The position numbers and the translations under genes were made by a program. 64,000 bases of DNA from Poindextera sp035604135 (lineage in GTDB: Bacteria > Pseudomonadota > Alphaproteobacteria > Caulobacterales > Caulobacteraceae). Below the pieces are notes generated by a model. That model saw only the letters and a list, made by a program, of their open reading frames with translations, ran no database searches and was not told where the DNA came from. Shown here piece after piece: positions 8,301 through 17,265 of the stretch; position 1 is the first letter of the stretch, and every line of letters starts with the position of its first letter. The stretch lies in contig DATNJB010000068.1 of the NCBI GenBank assembly GCA_035604135.1, forward strand, positions 6,707-70,706. The letters run 5' to 3'.

Positions 8301-8879
8301 ATGGCGCCGCACGAGACGGGGGTTGCAACACCGCTGACGCGGGAGGTCGATCGGCTGTATGGCGAGCTCCTCCTCGTCCTGGCCGTGCTCTCGGCAGCCG
8401 CGCCGCTGTTCGTCGAGGCGACCCTGGCCTGGAGCCTGCTGCTGACCGGCGTCGCGGGGGTCTGGTGGATCGCGATCGACCGCACCCTGCGCGGGCTGTT
8501 GGCCGGCCTGGCCTGGGCGCTCATCGCGCTGGGGCTCGGCCTGCACCTTACATTCCACTTCCTCCTTGGCGCCTTGCCGCTGGATATCGCACTCGGCGGC
8601 GGCTTCCTTTTGCTCGGGATCGCCGAACTCTGGTTCGGCCTCGAGCGCTTTCGTCGTCGCCCCACGGCGCGGCTAGTGACAGTCGCAGGCGGCGCGGTGG
8701 CGATCGTTTTCGGGCTCTCGGTCCCGTTCGCCTGGCCGAATCTGCCGTCCTGGGCCGGCGCGGCGACCGTCTCCCTGATGCTTGCGGGACTGGGCGGCGG
8801 CCTCCTGATCGGCAGCGCGCGCCGCCGGCGGCGCCACGTCCACCCCGTCGAGACCTCGGACTCGAGCGCCGCGACCTAA
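8301..8879 (+). CDS. HdeD-family (DUF308) membrane protein
   Basis: The 192-residue integral membrane protein has six hydrophobic segments in three helical pairs, the layout of the HdeD/DUF308 family, which is often linked to acid or general stress. The C-terminus is short, basic and cytoplasmic (RRRRRH). A GGAGGAAAC ribosome site lies just before the ATG. Two FixK-type sites upstream point to induction at low oxygen. Its end overlaps the convergent monooxygenase gene by a few bases. Confidence 0.75.
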   Translation: MAPHETGVATPLTREVDRLYGELLLVLAVLSAAAPLFVEATLAWSLLLTGVAGVWWIAIDRTLRGLLAGLAWALIALGLGLHLTFHFLLGALPLDIALGGGFLLLGIAELWFGLERFRRRPTARLVTVAGGAVAIVFGLSVPFAWPNLPSWAGAATVSLMLAGLGGGLLIGSARRRRRHVHPVETSDSSAAT

Positions 8880-10429
8880 CCCGCCGGCGGGACTGGCGCC
8901 GCCGCGGGGCGCGGGCCGAGGTTGGCGATGATCGCGCGCTCCAGATCCTGCTCGTCCTGCCGCTCGGAGACGAACGCCAGGTAGCCGTCAGGCCGCACCA
9001 GATAGAGCGCGTCACGCTTCAGGCCGGCGTGGTGAGCCGCCTCGACCCAGGCAAACGCATGCAAGGGAAGGCCGTGCGCGGCGCAGAGCCGCGTCACCCC
9101 GTCGAAGGGGCGTCCATAGACGTGCGCCTGCCACGCAAGGCTCTTGAGCGCGTCGAAGTTGCTTGTCCCGTCCGTGGTCTCGAACCAAGGCAGCCGGTCG
9201 CCGGCGGCAGCGGACGTGGCCCCGGCCGGGCCGCTACGATAACCCAGGCCGATCTGCGAAATGGTCCTGAACGCCGTTCGGCGCAGCGCCGGCACGGCCA
9301 TGAGCCCGCCGGCGCCGTCGACCAGGAGGTCACGCAGCAGCGCAGGCGCGCCGCGCCCCACCTGCAGCAGAAGGCCGCGGTCGGTGGTGCGCATGATGCG
9401 GCGGGCGACCCCGCGACGCTCGACGTCGTAGCTATTGAGCAGCGCGGCTGCCGCATCGCCCTGAGTCGTCTGGGCGAGCTTCCAGGCCAGGTTCACCGCA
9501 TCGCCGATCCCGGTGTTCAGCCCCTGGCCACCGGACGGGCTGTGGGTGTGGGCGGCGTCTCCGAGCAGGAAGGTGTCGGCGCGTTTGAACCTGCGGGCGA
9601 TACGATGATGGACGCCATAGGTCGAGAACCACTCGATCAGGTCGGGCCGCAGCCCGCTCACGTCGGCCACCGACTGCGCGATGTCCGCAAAGGTCACCTG
9701 ATAGGCCGCACGCTGAATCGATGGAGGCACGAGGCCGATCAGGCGAGCGCGGTCTGCGCCTGGCAGGGGAAACACGCTGAGGAGCTGGTCGTCGGCCATG
9801 ACGTAGTGCAGTTCGCCGTCGATCAGCGGGCCGCGGGCGCGAACGTCGGCGACATAGAATGTCGCTGCGTCTTCGCCGCCGTCGAAGGGGATGCCGGCCG
9901 CCTCCCGCACGGTCGAGCGCACGCCGTCGCAACCGCAGAGATAATGCGCACGGCAGGTCGTCGTCGCGCCCAAAGGCCCCCGGAGCCGCGCCTCCGCGCC
10001 ACCGTCGGGGGCGGCGGCGAAGTCGACGAGCGCGGTGTTGCGCTCAACCTCGATACCCGCTTCGGCGAGCGCGCCGATGAGCAGTTTCTCATGCTGGTCC
10101 TGCAGCAGGATAAGGACGAAGGGAAAGGGACTTAAGCCTTTGCCGAAATCGCCGATGGCGATCCGGACGGTCTCGCGCCCCGGTCGGTGCACGTTGATCG
10201 CGGCCACTTTGCGCCCGCGGCCGATCGCTGCGTCGGCGAGCCCGATCTGGTCATAGAACTCCAGTGTCCGCGCCTGCACGGCGAACGCACGAGACGCCGA
10301 TCCCGGCCCGTCGTTCTCGTCGATGATACGCACGCCGACGCCGAGGCGCGCGAGCCAGAGCGCCAGCGCGAGCCCCGTCGGGCCGGCGCCGACGATCAGG
10401 ACATCGACGCGGTCCGCGCCCCCCGACAC
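8876..10429 (-). CDS. FAD-dependent aromatic-ring monooxygenase (PheA/TfdB family)
   Basis: This is a flavoprotein hydroxylase of about 517 residues. The N-terminal dinucleotide-binding motif is VLIVGAGPTGLALALWLA. The second FAD motif GDAAHTHSPSGGQGLNTG is typical of the phenol/MHPP hydroxylase group, and a thioredoxin-like C-terminal domain completes it. The reading frame is open much further upstream, but that part is only the antisense shadow of the neighbouring gene. I placed the start at the GTG at 10429, two bases after the stop of the upstream gene. It is probably co-transcribed with that gene behind a FixK-type site. An oxygen-consuming enzyme in a low-oxygen regulon is notable; the substrate is unknown. 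Confidence 0.8.
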   Translation of the reverse strand: MSGGADRVDVLIVGAGPTGLALALWLARLGVGVRIIDENDGPGSASRAFAVQARTLEFYDQIGLADAAIGRGRKVAAINVHRPGRETVRIAIGDFGKGLSPFPFVLILLQDQHEKLLIGALAEAGIEVERNTALVDFAAAPDGGAEARLRGPLGATTTCRAHYLCGCDGVRSTVREAAGIPFDGGEDAATFYVADVRARGPLIDGELHYVMADDQLLSVFPLPGADRARLIGLVPPSIQRAAYQVTFADIAQSVADVSGLRPDLIEWFSTYGVHHRIARRFKRADTFLLGDAAHTHSPSGGQGLNTGIGDAVNLAWKLAQTTQGDAAAALLNSYDVERRGVARRIMRTTDRGLLLQVGRGAPALLRDLLVDGAGGLMAVPALRRTAFRTISQIGLGYRSGPAGATSAAAGDRLPWFETTDGTSNFDALKSLAWQAHVYGRPFDGVTRLCAAHGLPLHAFAWVEAAHHAGLKRDALYLVRPDGYLAFVSERQDEQDLERAIIANLGPRPAAAPVPPAG

Positions 10430-10430
10430 G

Positions 10431-10856
10431 TCAGGCGTGCACCAGCCAGCTGTGGAGCGCATGGTCCGGGGTGTTGGCGAGGTTCTTGGCGGTCTCGAAG
10501 ACGATGCGCGCGCGGGCCGGGCCGCTGAGATGGGCCTTGATCTCGTGCAGCATGCGCGCCTCGGCGACGAGACCGACCCGCTCGAGCCGACCATCGCCGA
10601 CCGCGGCGTTGATGGTCTCGGCGAGCGAGCGGCCGAAGGCGTCGCGGCGGCGGACCGCGATCTGCGGATCGGCGCCGCCGTGGTGCTCGGGCGAAGCGCT
10701 CTCGAACACCGCCTGCCTTGGGCCTTGCTGCGCGTGGACCACCGGCGCCTTGATTTCGCCGGTGGTGACGAAGTCGCCGCTGTCATGATTGCGCTCGACC
10801 CAGCGCGCGGAATCGCCCCCGACCACCAGGATCTTTACCTTGAGATGCCTTGCCAC
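10431..10856 (-). CDS. Host attachment family protein
   Basis: The 141-residue soluble protein fits the bacterial host-attachment family (PF10116). It begins with a VKILVVGGDSARW strand-loop, has a central charged region ending RRDAFGRSLAETIN, and a C-terminal LVAEARMLHEIKAHLSGPAR helix. The family name comes from plant-attachment work in Agrobacterium; the molecular function is not known. I set the start at the GTG at 10856 because GGAG lies at the right distance; the longer frame to 10943 would run into the FixK-type site. The monooxygenase gene follows after 1 bp. Confidence 0.72.
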   Translation of the reverse strand: MARHLKVKILVVGGDSARWVERNHDSGDFVTTGEIKAPVVHAQQGPRQAVFESASPEHHGGADPQIAVRRRDAFGRSLAETINAAVGDGRLERVGLVAEARMLHEIKAHLSGPARARIVFETAKNLANTPDHALHSWLVHA

Positions 10857-10905
10857 TGGGCTGCTCCGACTTCGCCATTTGGCGCGTTTGCCACCATAGC
10901 AACGT

Positions 10906-13359
10906 CTAGGTCGGCAGCCGTACGCCGCTATGATCTGGATCAACCGCAGCGCTCGTCATGCGCGCGATCGCGCGCTCGGCCGCACAGGCGACGGCCAGCG
11001 TCCTCAGCACGCTGGACGGATTGACGCTGATCGAATCGATGCCGAGGCGAACCAGCTGTTCGGCGACGTCCGGGTAATTGGCCGGCGCCTCGCCGCAGAT
11101 GCCGACGTGGCGGCCGTTGCGCTTGGCGCCCGTGACGGCGAGGCGAAGCATCTCCTGCATGCCCGGGTCCCGCTCGTCGAAGTCGAACGCCACGACCTCG
11201 GAGTCGCGATCGACGCCGAGGGTGAGCTGGGTCAGGTCGTTCGACCCGATCGAGAAACCGTCAAACAGGGCCGCGAACGCGTCGATGCGGATGACGTTGT
11301 TGGGGATCTCGCACATGACGAAGACCTCGAGTCCGTCCACTCCGCGCGTGAGGCCGTGCGAGGCCATGGCCGCCAGCACCTGCCGCGCCTCGGCCTCCCG
11401 GCGGCAGAAGGGCACCATGACCTTCAGGTTGGTCAGCCCCATCTCGCCGCGCACGCGGGCCAGCGCCTTGCACTCCAGGGCAAAGCCGTCGGCGTAAGCC
11501 GGGTGGGCGTAACGCGACGCGCCGCGGAACCCGAGCATCGGATTGTCTTCCTTGGGCTCGAAACCGGCGCCTCCGATCAGGTGGGCATACTCGTTGGTCT
11601 TGAAGTCGGACAGCCGCACGATGACCGGCTTCGGATAGAAGGCGGCGGCGATCGTTCCGACGCCCTCCGACAGGCGCTCGACGAAGAAGTCGGCCGAGTG
11701 GGCGTAGGCGCGGGTCAGCCGCGCAATCGCCGTGCGCGCAGCGGCCGACGCCACCTGTTCGGGATGGGCGAGCGCCATCGGATGCACGCCGATGGACTCC
11801 TCGATGATGAATTCCATGCGCGCGAGGCCGACGCCGTCGTTCGGCGCCATGGCGGTGGCGAACGCCAGGTCGGGATCCCCGAGGTTGACCATGATCGCCG
11901 TGCGTGGCCGGGGGAGCTTGGCGAGGTCGATCTCGGTCGCGGCATAGGCGAGCGCGCCGGCGTAGATGCGACCCTCCTCGCCCTCGGCGCAGCAGACGGT
12001 GACGATATCCCCGGTCTTCAGGCGCTGCATGGCCTCCGGCGCGCCGACGATCGCCGGGACCCCGAGCTCTCTGGCGACGATCGCCGCATGGCAGGTGCGA
12101 CCCCCGCGTTCGGTGACGATCGCCGCGGCGGTCTTCATCACCGGCTGCCAATCCGGCGTCGTGGTCGGGGCGACCAGCACCTCGCCCGGTCTGAAGGCGG
12201 CGAGCTCGGCGGGCGCATGGATGACTCGGACCGGGCCGGACGCAATCGCCTCGCCAACGGCCCGACCCCGGGCGAGGACCTCGCCGGGCGTCTTCAGCGC
12301 GTAGGTCTTGAGCGACGTCAGCGAACGCTGCGAGACAACGGTCTCGGGCCTCGCCTGGACGATGTACAACCCGCCGTCGATGCCGTCCTTGGCCCACTCG
12401 ATGTCCATCGGCGTCGGCCGGCCGGCGACGGCCGAATAGTGCGCCTCGATCGCCGTCGCCTGCTCGGCGAGGCAGACCACATCGGCATCGCTGATGCAGA
12501 ACCGGTCACGCTTGGCCCTGGGCGTCGGCCCATTGCGCGTCGGCGTGCGCGCGCCAAGCGTCATGGTGAGTTGCTTGGCGCCGAGGCGGCGGCGAAGGAC
12601 CGCGCGATGACCGAGCGCCAGCGTGGGCTTGTGGACGTAGAACTCGTCTGTGTCGATCGCGCCTTGGACGATGTTCTCGCCAAGGCCATAGCCGCCGCTG
12701 ATCAGCACCACGTCGCGAAAGCCAGTCTCGGTGTCGAGCGTGAACGCCACGCCGCTCGCAGCCAGGTCGGAGCGGACCATCTTCATCACCGCGACGGAGA
12801 GCGCGACCTTGAAATGATCGAAGCCGTTGTCGATGCGGTAGACGATCGCCCGATCGGTGAACAACGATGCGAAGCAGCGCCGGCAGGCCTCGACCAGCGC
12901 GGCCTCGCCCTTGATGTTGAGGAAACTCTCGTGCTGACCGGCGAAGCTTGCATTCGGCAGGTCCTCGGCCGTAGCCGAGCTGCGCACCGCGAGCGCGACC
13001 TCCTCGCCGTATTCGGCCCTTAGCTTGGCATAGCCGGCGAGGATCTCACGCCGCAGGACATCCCCGCCCGTCGCCGCATAGACGATGTCACGCGCGGCCT
13101 TCGCCCGAGCGGCGAGCTGGGCCACGTCGTTCTTGTCCAGATTCTCCAGCAGCGCGCGAAGCTTCGGCCCTGCTTCGGCGATCGTCAGCGCGTCGCGATA
13201 GGCCCCGGCCGTGAGCGCAAAGCCGTTGGGAGTCCTTACGCCGGCCTGGGAGAGCTTCCCGTAGAGCTCGCCGAGCGAGGCGGTCTTGCCGCCAACCAAC
13301 GGGACGTCGCCAACGCCGATCTCGCTGAACCAGCGGGTGTAGGTGGCGGCGTCAACCAT
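10906..13359 (-). CDS. ppsA: Phosphoenolpyruvate synthase
   Basis: The enzyme converts pyruvate and ATP to PEP, AMP and phosphate, for gluconeogenesis. The 817-residue protein has an N-terminal ATP-grasp domain starting at VGGKTASLGELY. The swivelling phospho-histidine domain carries GGRTCHAAIVARELG, with the active His at residue 424 (E. coli: 421). The C-terminal PEP-binding barrel ends near GICGEAPA. The ATG at 13359 overlaps the upstream PAS_5 gene by 8 bp and has a GGAG before it; longer in-frame starts would lie inside that gene. The pair forms an operon behind a perfect FixK-type site. The extreme 3' end contains the site for the next gene. Confidence 0.92.
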   Translation of the reverse strand: MVDAATYTRWFSEIGVGDVPLVGGKTASLGELYGKLSQAGVRTPNGFALTAGAYRDALTIAEAGPKLRALLENLDKNDVAQLAARAKAARDIVYAATGGDVLRREILAGYAKLRAEYGEEVALAVRSSATAEDLPNASFAGQHESFLNIKGEAALVEACRRCFASLFTDRAIVYRIDNGFDHFKVALSVAVMKMVRSDLAASGVAFTLDTETGFRDVVLISGGYGLGENIVQGAIDTDEFYVHKPTLALGHRAVLRRRLGAKQLTMTLGARTPTRNGPTPRAKRDRFCISDADVVCLAEQATAIEAHYSAVAGRPTPMDIEWAKDGIDGGLYIVQARPETVVSQRSLTSLKTYALKTPGEVLARGRAVGEAIASGPVRVIHAPAELAAFRPGEVLVAPTTTPDWQPVMKTAAAIVTERGGRTCHAAIVARELGVPAIVGAPEAMQRLKTGDIVTVCCAEGEEGRIYAGALAYAATEIDLAKLPRPRTAIMVNLGDPDLAFATAMAPNDGVGLARMEFIIEESIGVHPMALAHPEQVASAAARTAIARLTRAYAHSADFFVERLSEGVGTIAAAFYPKPVIVRLSDFKTNEYAHLIGGAGFEPKEDNPMLGFRGASRYAHPAYADGFALECKALARVRGEMGLTNLKVMVPFCRREAEARQVLAAMASHGLTRGVDGLEVFVMCEIPNNVIRIDAFAALFDGFSIGSNDLTQLTLGVDRDSEVVAFDFDERDPGMQEMLRLAVTGAKRNGRHVGICGEAPANYPDVAEQLVRLGIDSISVNPSSVLRTLAVACAAERAIARMTSAAVDPDHSGVRLPT
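10930..10943 (-). promoter_or_regulatory. FixK/FNR-type site inside the 3' end of ppsA
   Basis: ATGATCTGGATCAA has one mismatch to the consensus. At -41.5 it would start a transcript near 10895, 39 nt before the GTG of the host-attachment gene. Its position inside coding sequence makes it less certain than the others. Confidence 0.5.
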
Positions 13360-13798
13360 CTGCAATCGCTCCGAGCAGCATCGAGATGTGGCCGTCGCCC
13401 CAGAGCGGCGCCAGCAGGCGCGTGTAGGCGGGGCCGTCCGCCGAAGCCTCCGCGCGGTGCAGCGTGGGCGCGCCACGCTCGACCGTCGCGCTGGCCTGGG
13501 CGCGCAGGTATTCGAACGGGCGCCCGGGGCGAACCTCGTCGATGAAGCGGCCGGGGGCGGCGTCGTGTCCGTCGCCAGCCAGGGCGTCGCCCAGGTAGTC
13601 GATGCGGAAGCGCTCCGGCTTGACGAACACGTCGAGCAACAGGAGACGGTCGGCGAGCGCGGGCAGAGAGGCGATTTTCATGTCGTCGCCGAACGGGATG
13701 TCGTTGGCGCCGCGCTTGAGCGTCTCCCAGTGCTCGAGCACGCGCTCGAGCGCGGGGGTCAACGTCCTGGTGAGCGCAAAGGGTGCGACGGCCTTCAT
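13352..13798 (-). CDS. PAS_5-family protein
   Basis: The 148-residue protein matches the alphaproteobacterial PAS_5 family (PF07310). It has an N-terminal helix ERVLEHWETLKRG, the strand LLLLDVFVKPERFRIDYLGDAL and the C-terminal LLAPLWGDGHISMLLGAI signature. No output domain is attached, so it may sense a ligand or bind a partner. It is the first gene of an operon with ppsA (8-bp overlap). I chose the ATG at 13798 because longer versions would cross the regulatory site. A link to control of PEP synthase is inferred only from the pairing. Confidence 0.75.
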   Translation of the reverse strand: MKAVAPFALTRTLTPALERVLEHWETLKRGANDIPFGDDMKIASLPALADRLLLLDVFVKPERFRIDYLGDALAGDGHDAAPGRFIDEVRPGRPFEYLRAQASATVERGAPTLHRAEASADGPAYTRLLAPLWGDGHISMLLGAIADG

Positions 13799-13852
13799 GC
13801 GGGTCCTGCCTCCTGACCGGCCGGCTTCTCGCACGGGCCGGGGCCAGCGCCC

Positions 13853-13866
13853 TTGATGCGGATCAA
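13853..13866. promoter_or_regulatory. Perfect FixK/FNR site between PAS_5-ppsA and pfkB
   Basis: TTGATGCGGATCAA is an exact consensus site. Leftward at -41.5 it predicts a start near 13818 and a 20-nt leader for the PAS_5-ppsA operon. Rightward the same geometry puts the start near 13901, only 2 nt before the pfkB ATG, implying a leaderless transcript or another role there. Confidence 0.8.
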
Positions 13867-13902
13867 GGCGGCGCCGGGGCCAATCGGGTCTGGTCCGCGG
13901 CC

Positions 13903-14862
13903 ATGGCGCGGATTGCAACCTTGACGATGAATCCGGCAGTGGATGTCACCGTCGAGGTCGAGCGCATCGTGCCGACGCACAAGCTCCGTTGCGCCTCGGC
14001 GCGCCGGGATGCGGGCGGCGGCGGCATCAACGTCGCACGCGTCATCCAGCGGCTCGGCGGCGACGTGGTCGCGGTCTTTCCCATCGGCCGCAGCTCCGGG
14101 GCCTGGCTGGCACGCCGCATGCGCAACGAAGGCGTCCCATCCGTGACCGTCCCAATCGATGGGGAGACGCGCGAGGACTTCACAGCGGTGGAGACATCGA
14201 CCAACCAGCAGTATCGCTTCGTGCTGCCTGGGCCCCTGCTCGCCACGTCGGATTGGCGCGCATGCCTCGACGCCATAGCGGCGCTGCACCCGGCGCCTGA
14301 GTTCGTCGTGGCCAGCGGCAGCCTGCCGGAGGGCGCGCCGGGCGACACCTATGCTCGGGTCGCCGGCATCACCGCCCAGCGCGGCGCGCGCTTCGCGCTC
14401 GACTCGCACGGCGAGGCGCTGCGGCTGGCGCTCGGCCGGAACGTCTGGCTGGTCAAGCCCAGCCTGGGCGAGCTCCGCGAGCTGAGCGGCGAGGCGCTGG
14501 CGAGCGAAGCCGACCAGATCGAAGCCTGCAAGGCCTTGGTCGAGGCGCGCAAGGCCAGCCTGGTTGCGCTGACCCTCGGCGATCGCGGCGCCGTGCTCGT
14601 CGGAGAAGGAAGGGTCCTGCGGGCGCCGGCGCTGCCGATCAAGCCGCTCACCGCAATCGGCGCGGGCGACTCGTTTCTCGGCGGCATGATCTGGGCGATC
14701 GCCGCCGGACGCGATCTGGAATCCGCGTTCGCCTACGCGGTCGCCGCCGGATCGGCCGCGCTGCTCCATCCGGGCACGGACCTTTGCAACGCGGACGACG
14801 TGACGCGACTGGTTAGGCAGGTCCGCCTGGAGACGATCGAAGCGGGAGATGCGGTTGGCTGA
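13903..14862 (+). CDS. pfkB: 6-phosphofructokinase II (PfkB family)
   Basis: This is a ribokinase-family sugar kinase of 319 residues. The N-terminus MARIATLTMNPAVDVT and the GAGDSFLGGM motif fit Pfk-2. The catalytic aspartate falls at residue 256, the same number as in E. coli Pfk-2. It phosphorylates fructose-6-phosphate; 1-phosphofructokinase or tagatose-6-phosphate kinase are close alternatives, but no fruA-like PTS gene is nearby. It is divergent from ppsA across a perfect FixK-type site, so the opposing glycolytic and gluconeogenic enzymes share one control region. The next gene overlaps its 3' end. Confidence 0.85.
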   Translation: MARIATLTMNPAVDVTVEVERIVPTHKLRCASARRDAGGGGINVARVIQRLGGDVVAVFPIGRSSGAWLARRMRNEGVPSVTVPIDGETREDFTAVETSTNQQYRFVLPGPLLATSDWRACLDAIAALHPAPEFVVASGSLPEGAPGDTYARVAGITAQRGARFALDSHGEALRLALGRNVWLVKPSLGELRELSGEALASEADQIEACKALVEARKASLVALTLGDRGAVLVGEGRVLRAPALPIKPLTAIGAGDSFLGGMIWAIAAGRDLESAFAYAVAAGSAALLHPGTDLCNADDVTRLVRQVRLETIEAGDAVG

Positions 14863-15441
14863 CGTCTGGTACGACGCGTCGGCTTGGGTGCAAGCCATCG
14901 GCACGATCGCGGCCGTGGTCGGCGCGGCCTGGGTCGCGGCCGGCGAGTCGCGCGCGGCCCGTTTGCGCGAAGAAGCCGATCGGCAGGCGGCCGCGGAACG
15001 GGAGGCGAAGGCGCTCGCCGCTTCGCGCACCGCGGCGATGAACCTCGCGATTCTTGCGGTGACGCAGATCCACGACCTGCACGCCTTGCTGAAGGACGAG
15101 GCGCGCCGCAGCCGCGTGCAGCGGGTCTCGCCCAGCCGCACCCTGGAGACGAACGAGCGGCTTCTGACGGCCTTTCCCATCCAGTCGCTGAACGACGCCG
15201 ACGCCATGGTCGCCTTCGCCTTCTTTCCCGGGGCGCTGGCCACGGCGGCGGAATCTACGCCAACCTCGAGACCGCGGTGCGGGCCGGTGACGCCGACGAG
15301 GCGTCGCGTGACGAGATGTTCGCCGAATTCGCGCGACAGATGGGCCAGCTCGACCGCACCGCGCAGCGCCGGTGCCGGGAATTGCGTGAATCGCTCGAGC
15401 TGGATGGGGCGACACCAGGCGCCGAAGCGTCCGCAGCTTAA
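14849..15441 (+). pseudogene. Membrane-anchored hypothetical gene with an apparent frameshift
   Basis: The gene begins at an ATG inside the 3' end of pfkB. It encodes one N-terminal membrane segment (AIGTIAAVVGAAWVAAG) followed by a charged, probably coiled-coil region. The first frame looks native to about FAFFPGALAT (near 15243), then becomes an arginine/serine-rich shadow. The native-looking continuation (IYANLETAVRAGDADEASRD and onward) is in another frame and stops at 15441. A one- or two-base indel near 15240-15260 explains this, by real mutation or sequencing error. No function is recognised. Confidence 0.6.
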
Positions 15442-15515
15442 GGTTTGACGGCTGAAGCGGCTTATTGAAAACTCCGTCGTGTTGGGGGTTTGCATCGGTC
15501 CTGGCAGGGACGAGC

Positions 15516-16337
15516 ATGAACCCGATGGATGCCAAGCCGTCTCACGTCGCCGCCGTGGGCGCGTCCGGCGACGCCGCCCCGGGGAGTCCGATCGTCGATG
15601 TCGACGGTTTGACTCGCCGGTTCGGCGCGCTCGTCGCCGTCGACCACGTTTCCCTGCAAATCCACGCCGGCGAAACCTTCGCGCTGATCGGCCCTAACGG
15701 GGCGGGCAAGAGCACGCTGATGAAGATGCTCACCACCATGCTGCCGCCGACCGCTGGCCGCGCGACGATTGCCGGCTTCGACGTCGCGCGTGATCCGCAG
15801 GCCGTTCGCGCACATATCGGCTACGTGCCGCAGCTGCTCTCCGCCGACGGGGACCTGAGCGGCCAGGAGAACATGTTGCTGTCGGCGCGGCTCTACCTCA
15901 TCCCGCGCGGCGAGCGGCGCAAGCGCGTGGCCGAGGCCCTGGCGATGATGGGGTTGACCGAGGCCAAGGACCGGCTGGTGCGAACCTATTCCGGCGGCAT
16001 GGCGCGGCGCTTGGAGATCGCGCAGAGCACCCTGCATCGCCCGGCCGTGCTGTTCATGGACGAGCCGACCGTTGGCCTCGACCCGGCGGGCCGTCGCGCG
16101 GTTTGGCGACACGTCGCTGAGCTGCGCGCCCAGATCGGAGCCGCGGTCGTGTTCTCCACCCACTACATGGACGAGGCCGAAGAGGTCTGTGACCGGCTGG
16201 CGCTGATCCACGAAGGTCGCATCGCCGCCATGGGCACGCCGGCGGAGCTCCGCGCCGCGAGCGGACCGGACGCGACCCTGGACGATGTCTTCAATGATCT
16301 GACGGGCGCCCGCATCGGCGCCGGAGGCGAAGCCTGA
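15516..16337 (+). CDS. ABC-2 type exporter ATP-binding protein
   Basis: The 273-residue ATPase resembles DrrA/NodI-type exporters. It shows Walker A GPNGAGKST, signature YSGGMARRLE, Walker B VLFMDEPTVGLDP and the H-loop STHYMDEAEE. I chose the ATG at 15516, which has an AGGGA ribosome site and leaves about 28 residues before the ABC core. Its stop and the permease start share one base, so the two are co-translated. The substrate (drug, polysaccharide or lipid) is not evident. Confidence 0.88.
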   Translation: MNPMDAKPSHVAAVGASGDAAPGSPIVDVDGLTRRFGALVAVDHVSLQIHAGETFALIGPNGAGKSTLMKMLTTMLPPTAGRATIAGFDVARDPQAVRAHIGYVPQLLSADGDLSGQENMLLSARLYLIPRGERRKRVAEALAMMGLTEAKDRLVRTYSGGMARRLEIAQSTLHRPAVLFMDEPTVGLDPAGRRAVWRHVAELRAQIGAAVVFSTHYMDEAEEVCDRLALIHEGRIAAMGTPAELRAASGPDATLDDVFNDLTGARIGAGGEA

Positions 16338-17149
16338 TGAGCACCCTCGCGCTGCAACAGAGTCCAGGCTCGCCCTCGGGCGCCGGCGCCTACCTCACGC
16401 AAATGCTGGCGGTGGCCGCCGCCGAGGCGGTGAAGCTGCGGAACGATCCCGTTGAGCTCGTGAGTCGATCGGTGCAGCCGATCCTGTGGCTGGTGCTGTT
16501 CGGCCAGGTGATGGCCCACGTGCGCGGCCTGGCCACCGGCGGCTCCTACATCGACTTCCTGGCGCCCGGCATTCTGGCGCAGAGCGTCCTCTTCGTCGCC
16601 ATCTTCTATGGTCTCTCGGCGATCTGGGAGCGGGATCTCGGCGTGTTGCACCGGTATATGGTCAGCCCCGCGCCGCGGAGCGCGCTCGTCATCGGCAAGG
16701 CGCTGGCCTCCAGCATCCGCGGCATCTGCCAGTCGATCGTGATCTATCTGTGCGCCGCGCTGCTGGGCGTGCGGCTGAGCCTTCAGCCCGCACACATGCT
16801 GGGCGTGCTCATGCTGATCGTGCTCGCTTCGGCGCTGTTCTCGACCTTCTCGCTGATCATCGCCTGCATCGTGAAGACGCTGGAGCGGTTCATGGGCGTC
16901 GGCCAGTTCCTGACCATGCCGATCTTTTTCGCCAGCAACGCGATCTATCCGCTGGCCATGATGCCCGCCTGGCTGAAGGCGATCTCGCGTGCGAACCCGC
17001 TGAGCTACGAAGTCGATGGGCTGCGCAGCCTCATGCTCGCCGGCGGCCAGAGCCAGTTCGGGCTGGGCGTCGACTACAGCGTGCTGCTTGCGATCATCGC
17101 CGCTCTGGTGGTCGCGGCGACCCGGATGTATCCCCGCCTTACGCAGTGA
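16337..17149 (+). CDS. ABC-2 type exporter permease
   Basis: The 270-residue membrane protein has six hydrophobic segments and the ABC-2 layout. The family motif region FFASNAIYPLAMMPAWLKAISRANPLSY precedes the last helix, as in NodJ/DrrB-type permeases. It follows the ATPase with a 1-bp overlap and completes a two-component exporter. No periplasmic adaptor is encoded beside it. Confidence 0.88.
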   Translation: MSTLALQQSPGSPSGAGAYLTQMLAVAAAEAVKLRNDPVELVSRSVQPILWLVLFGQVMAHVRGLATGGSYIDFLAPGILAQSVLFVAIFYGLSAIWERDLGVLHRYMVSPAPRSALVIGKALASSIRGICQSIVIYLCAALLGVRLSLQPAHMLGVLMLIVLASALFSTFSLIIACIVKTLERFMGVGQFLTMPIFFASNAIYPLAMMPAWLKAISRANPLSYEVDGLRSLMLAGGQSQFGLGVDYSVLLAIIAALVVAATRMYPRLTQ

Positions 17150-17265
17150 GACGCCCTTCGCGGGCCGCCTTAAGGGATGTCCCGTAAGGAACCGGCCGGG
17201 ATAGCGCGCCCGACCCCGCGCCCGTAACATTTCGCCAGAGCTTGCGAGAGGGAGGCGCTTCACCC

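Noticed and set aside
10430..10786. N-terminal extension of the flavin monooxygenase by about 118 residues
   Set aside because: The extension is serine/arginine-rich shadow of the host-attachment gene; the FAD fold starts right after the GTG at 10429.
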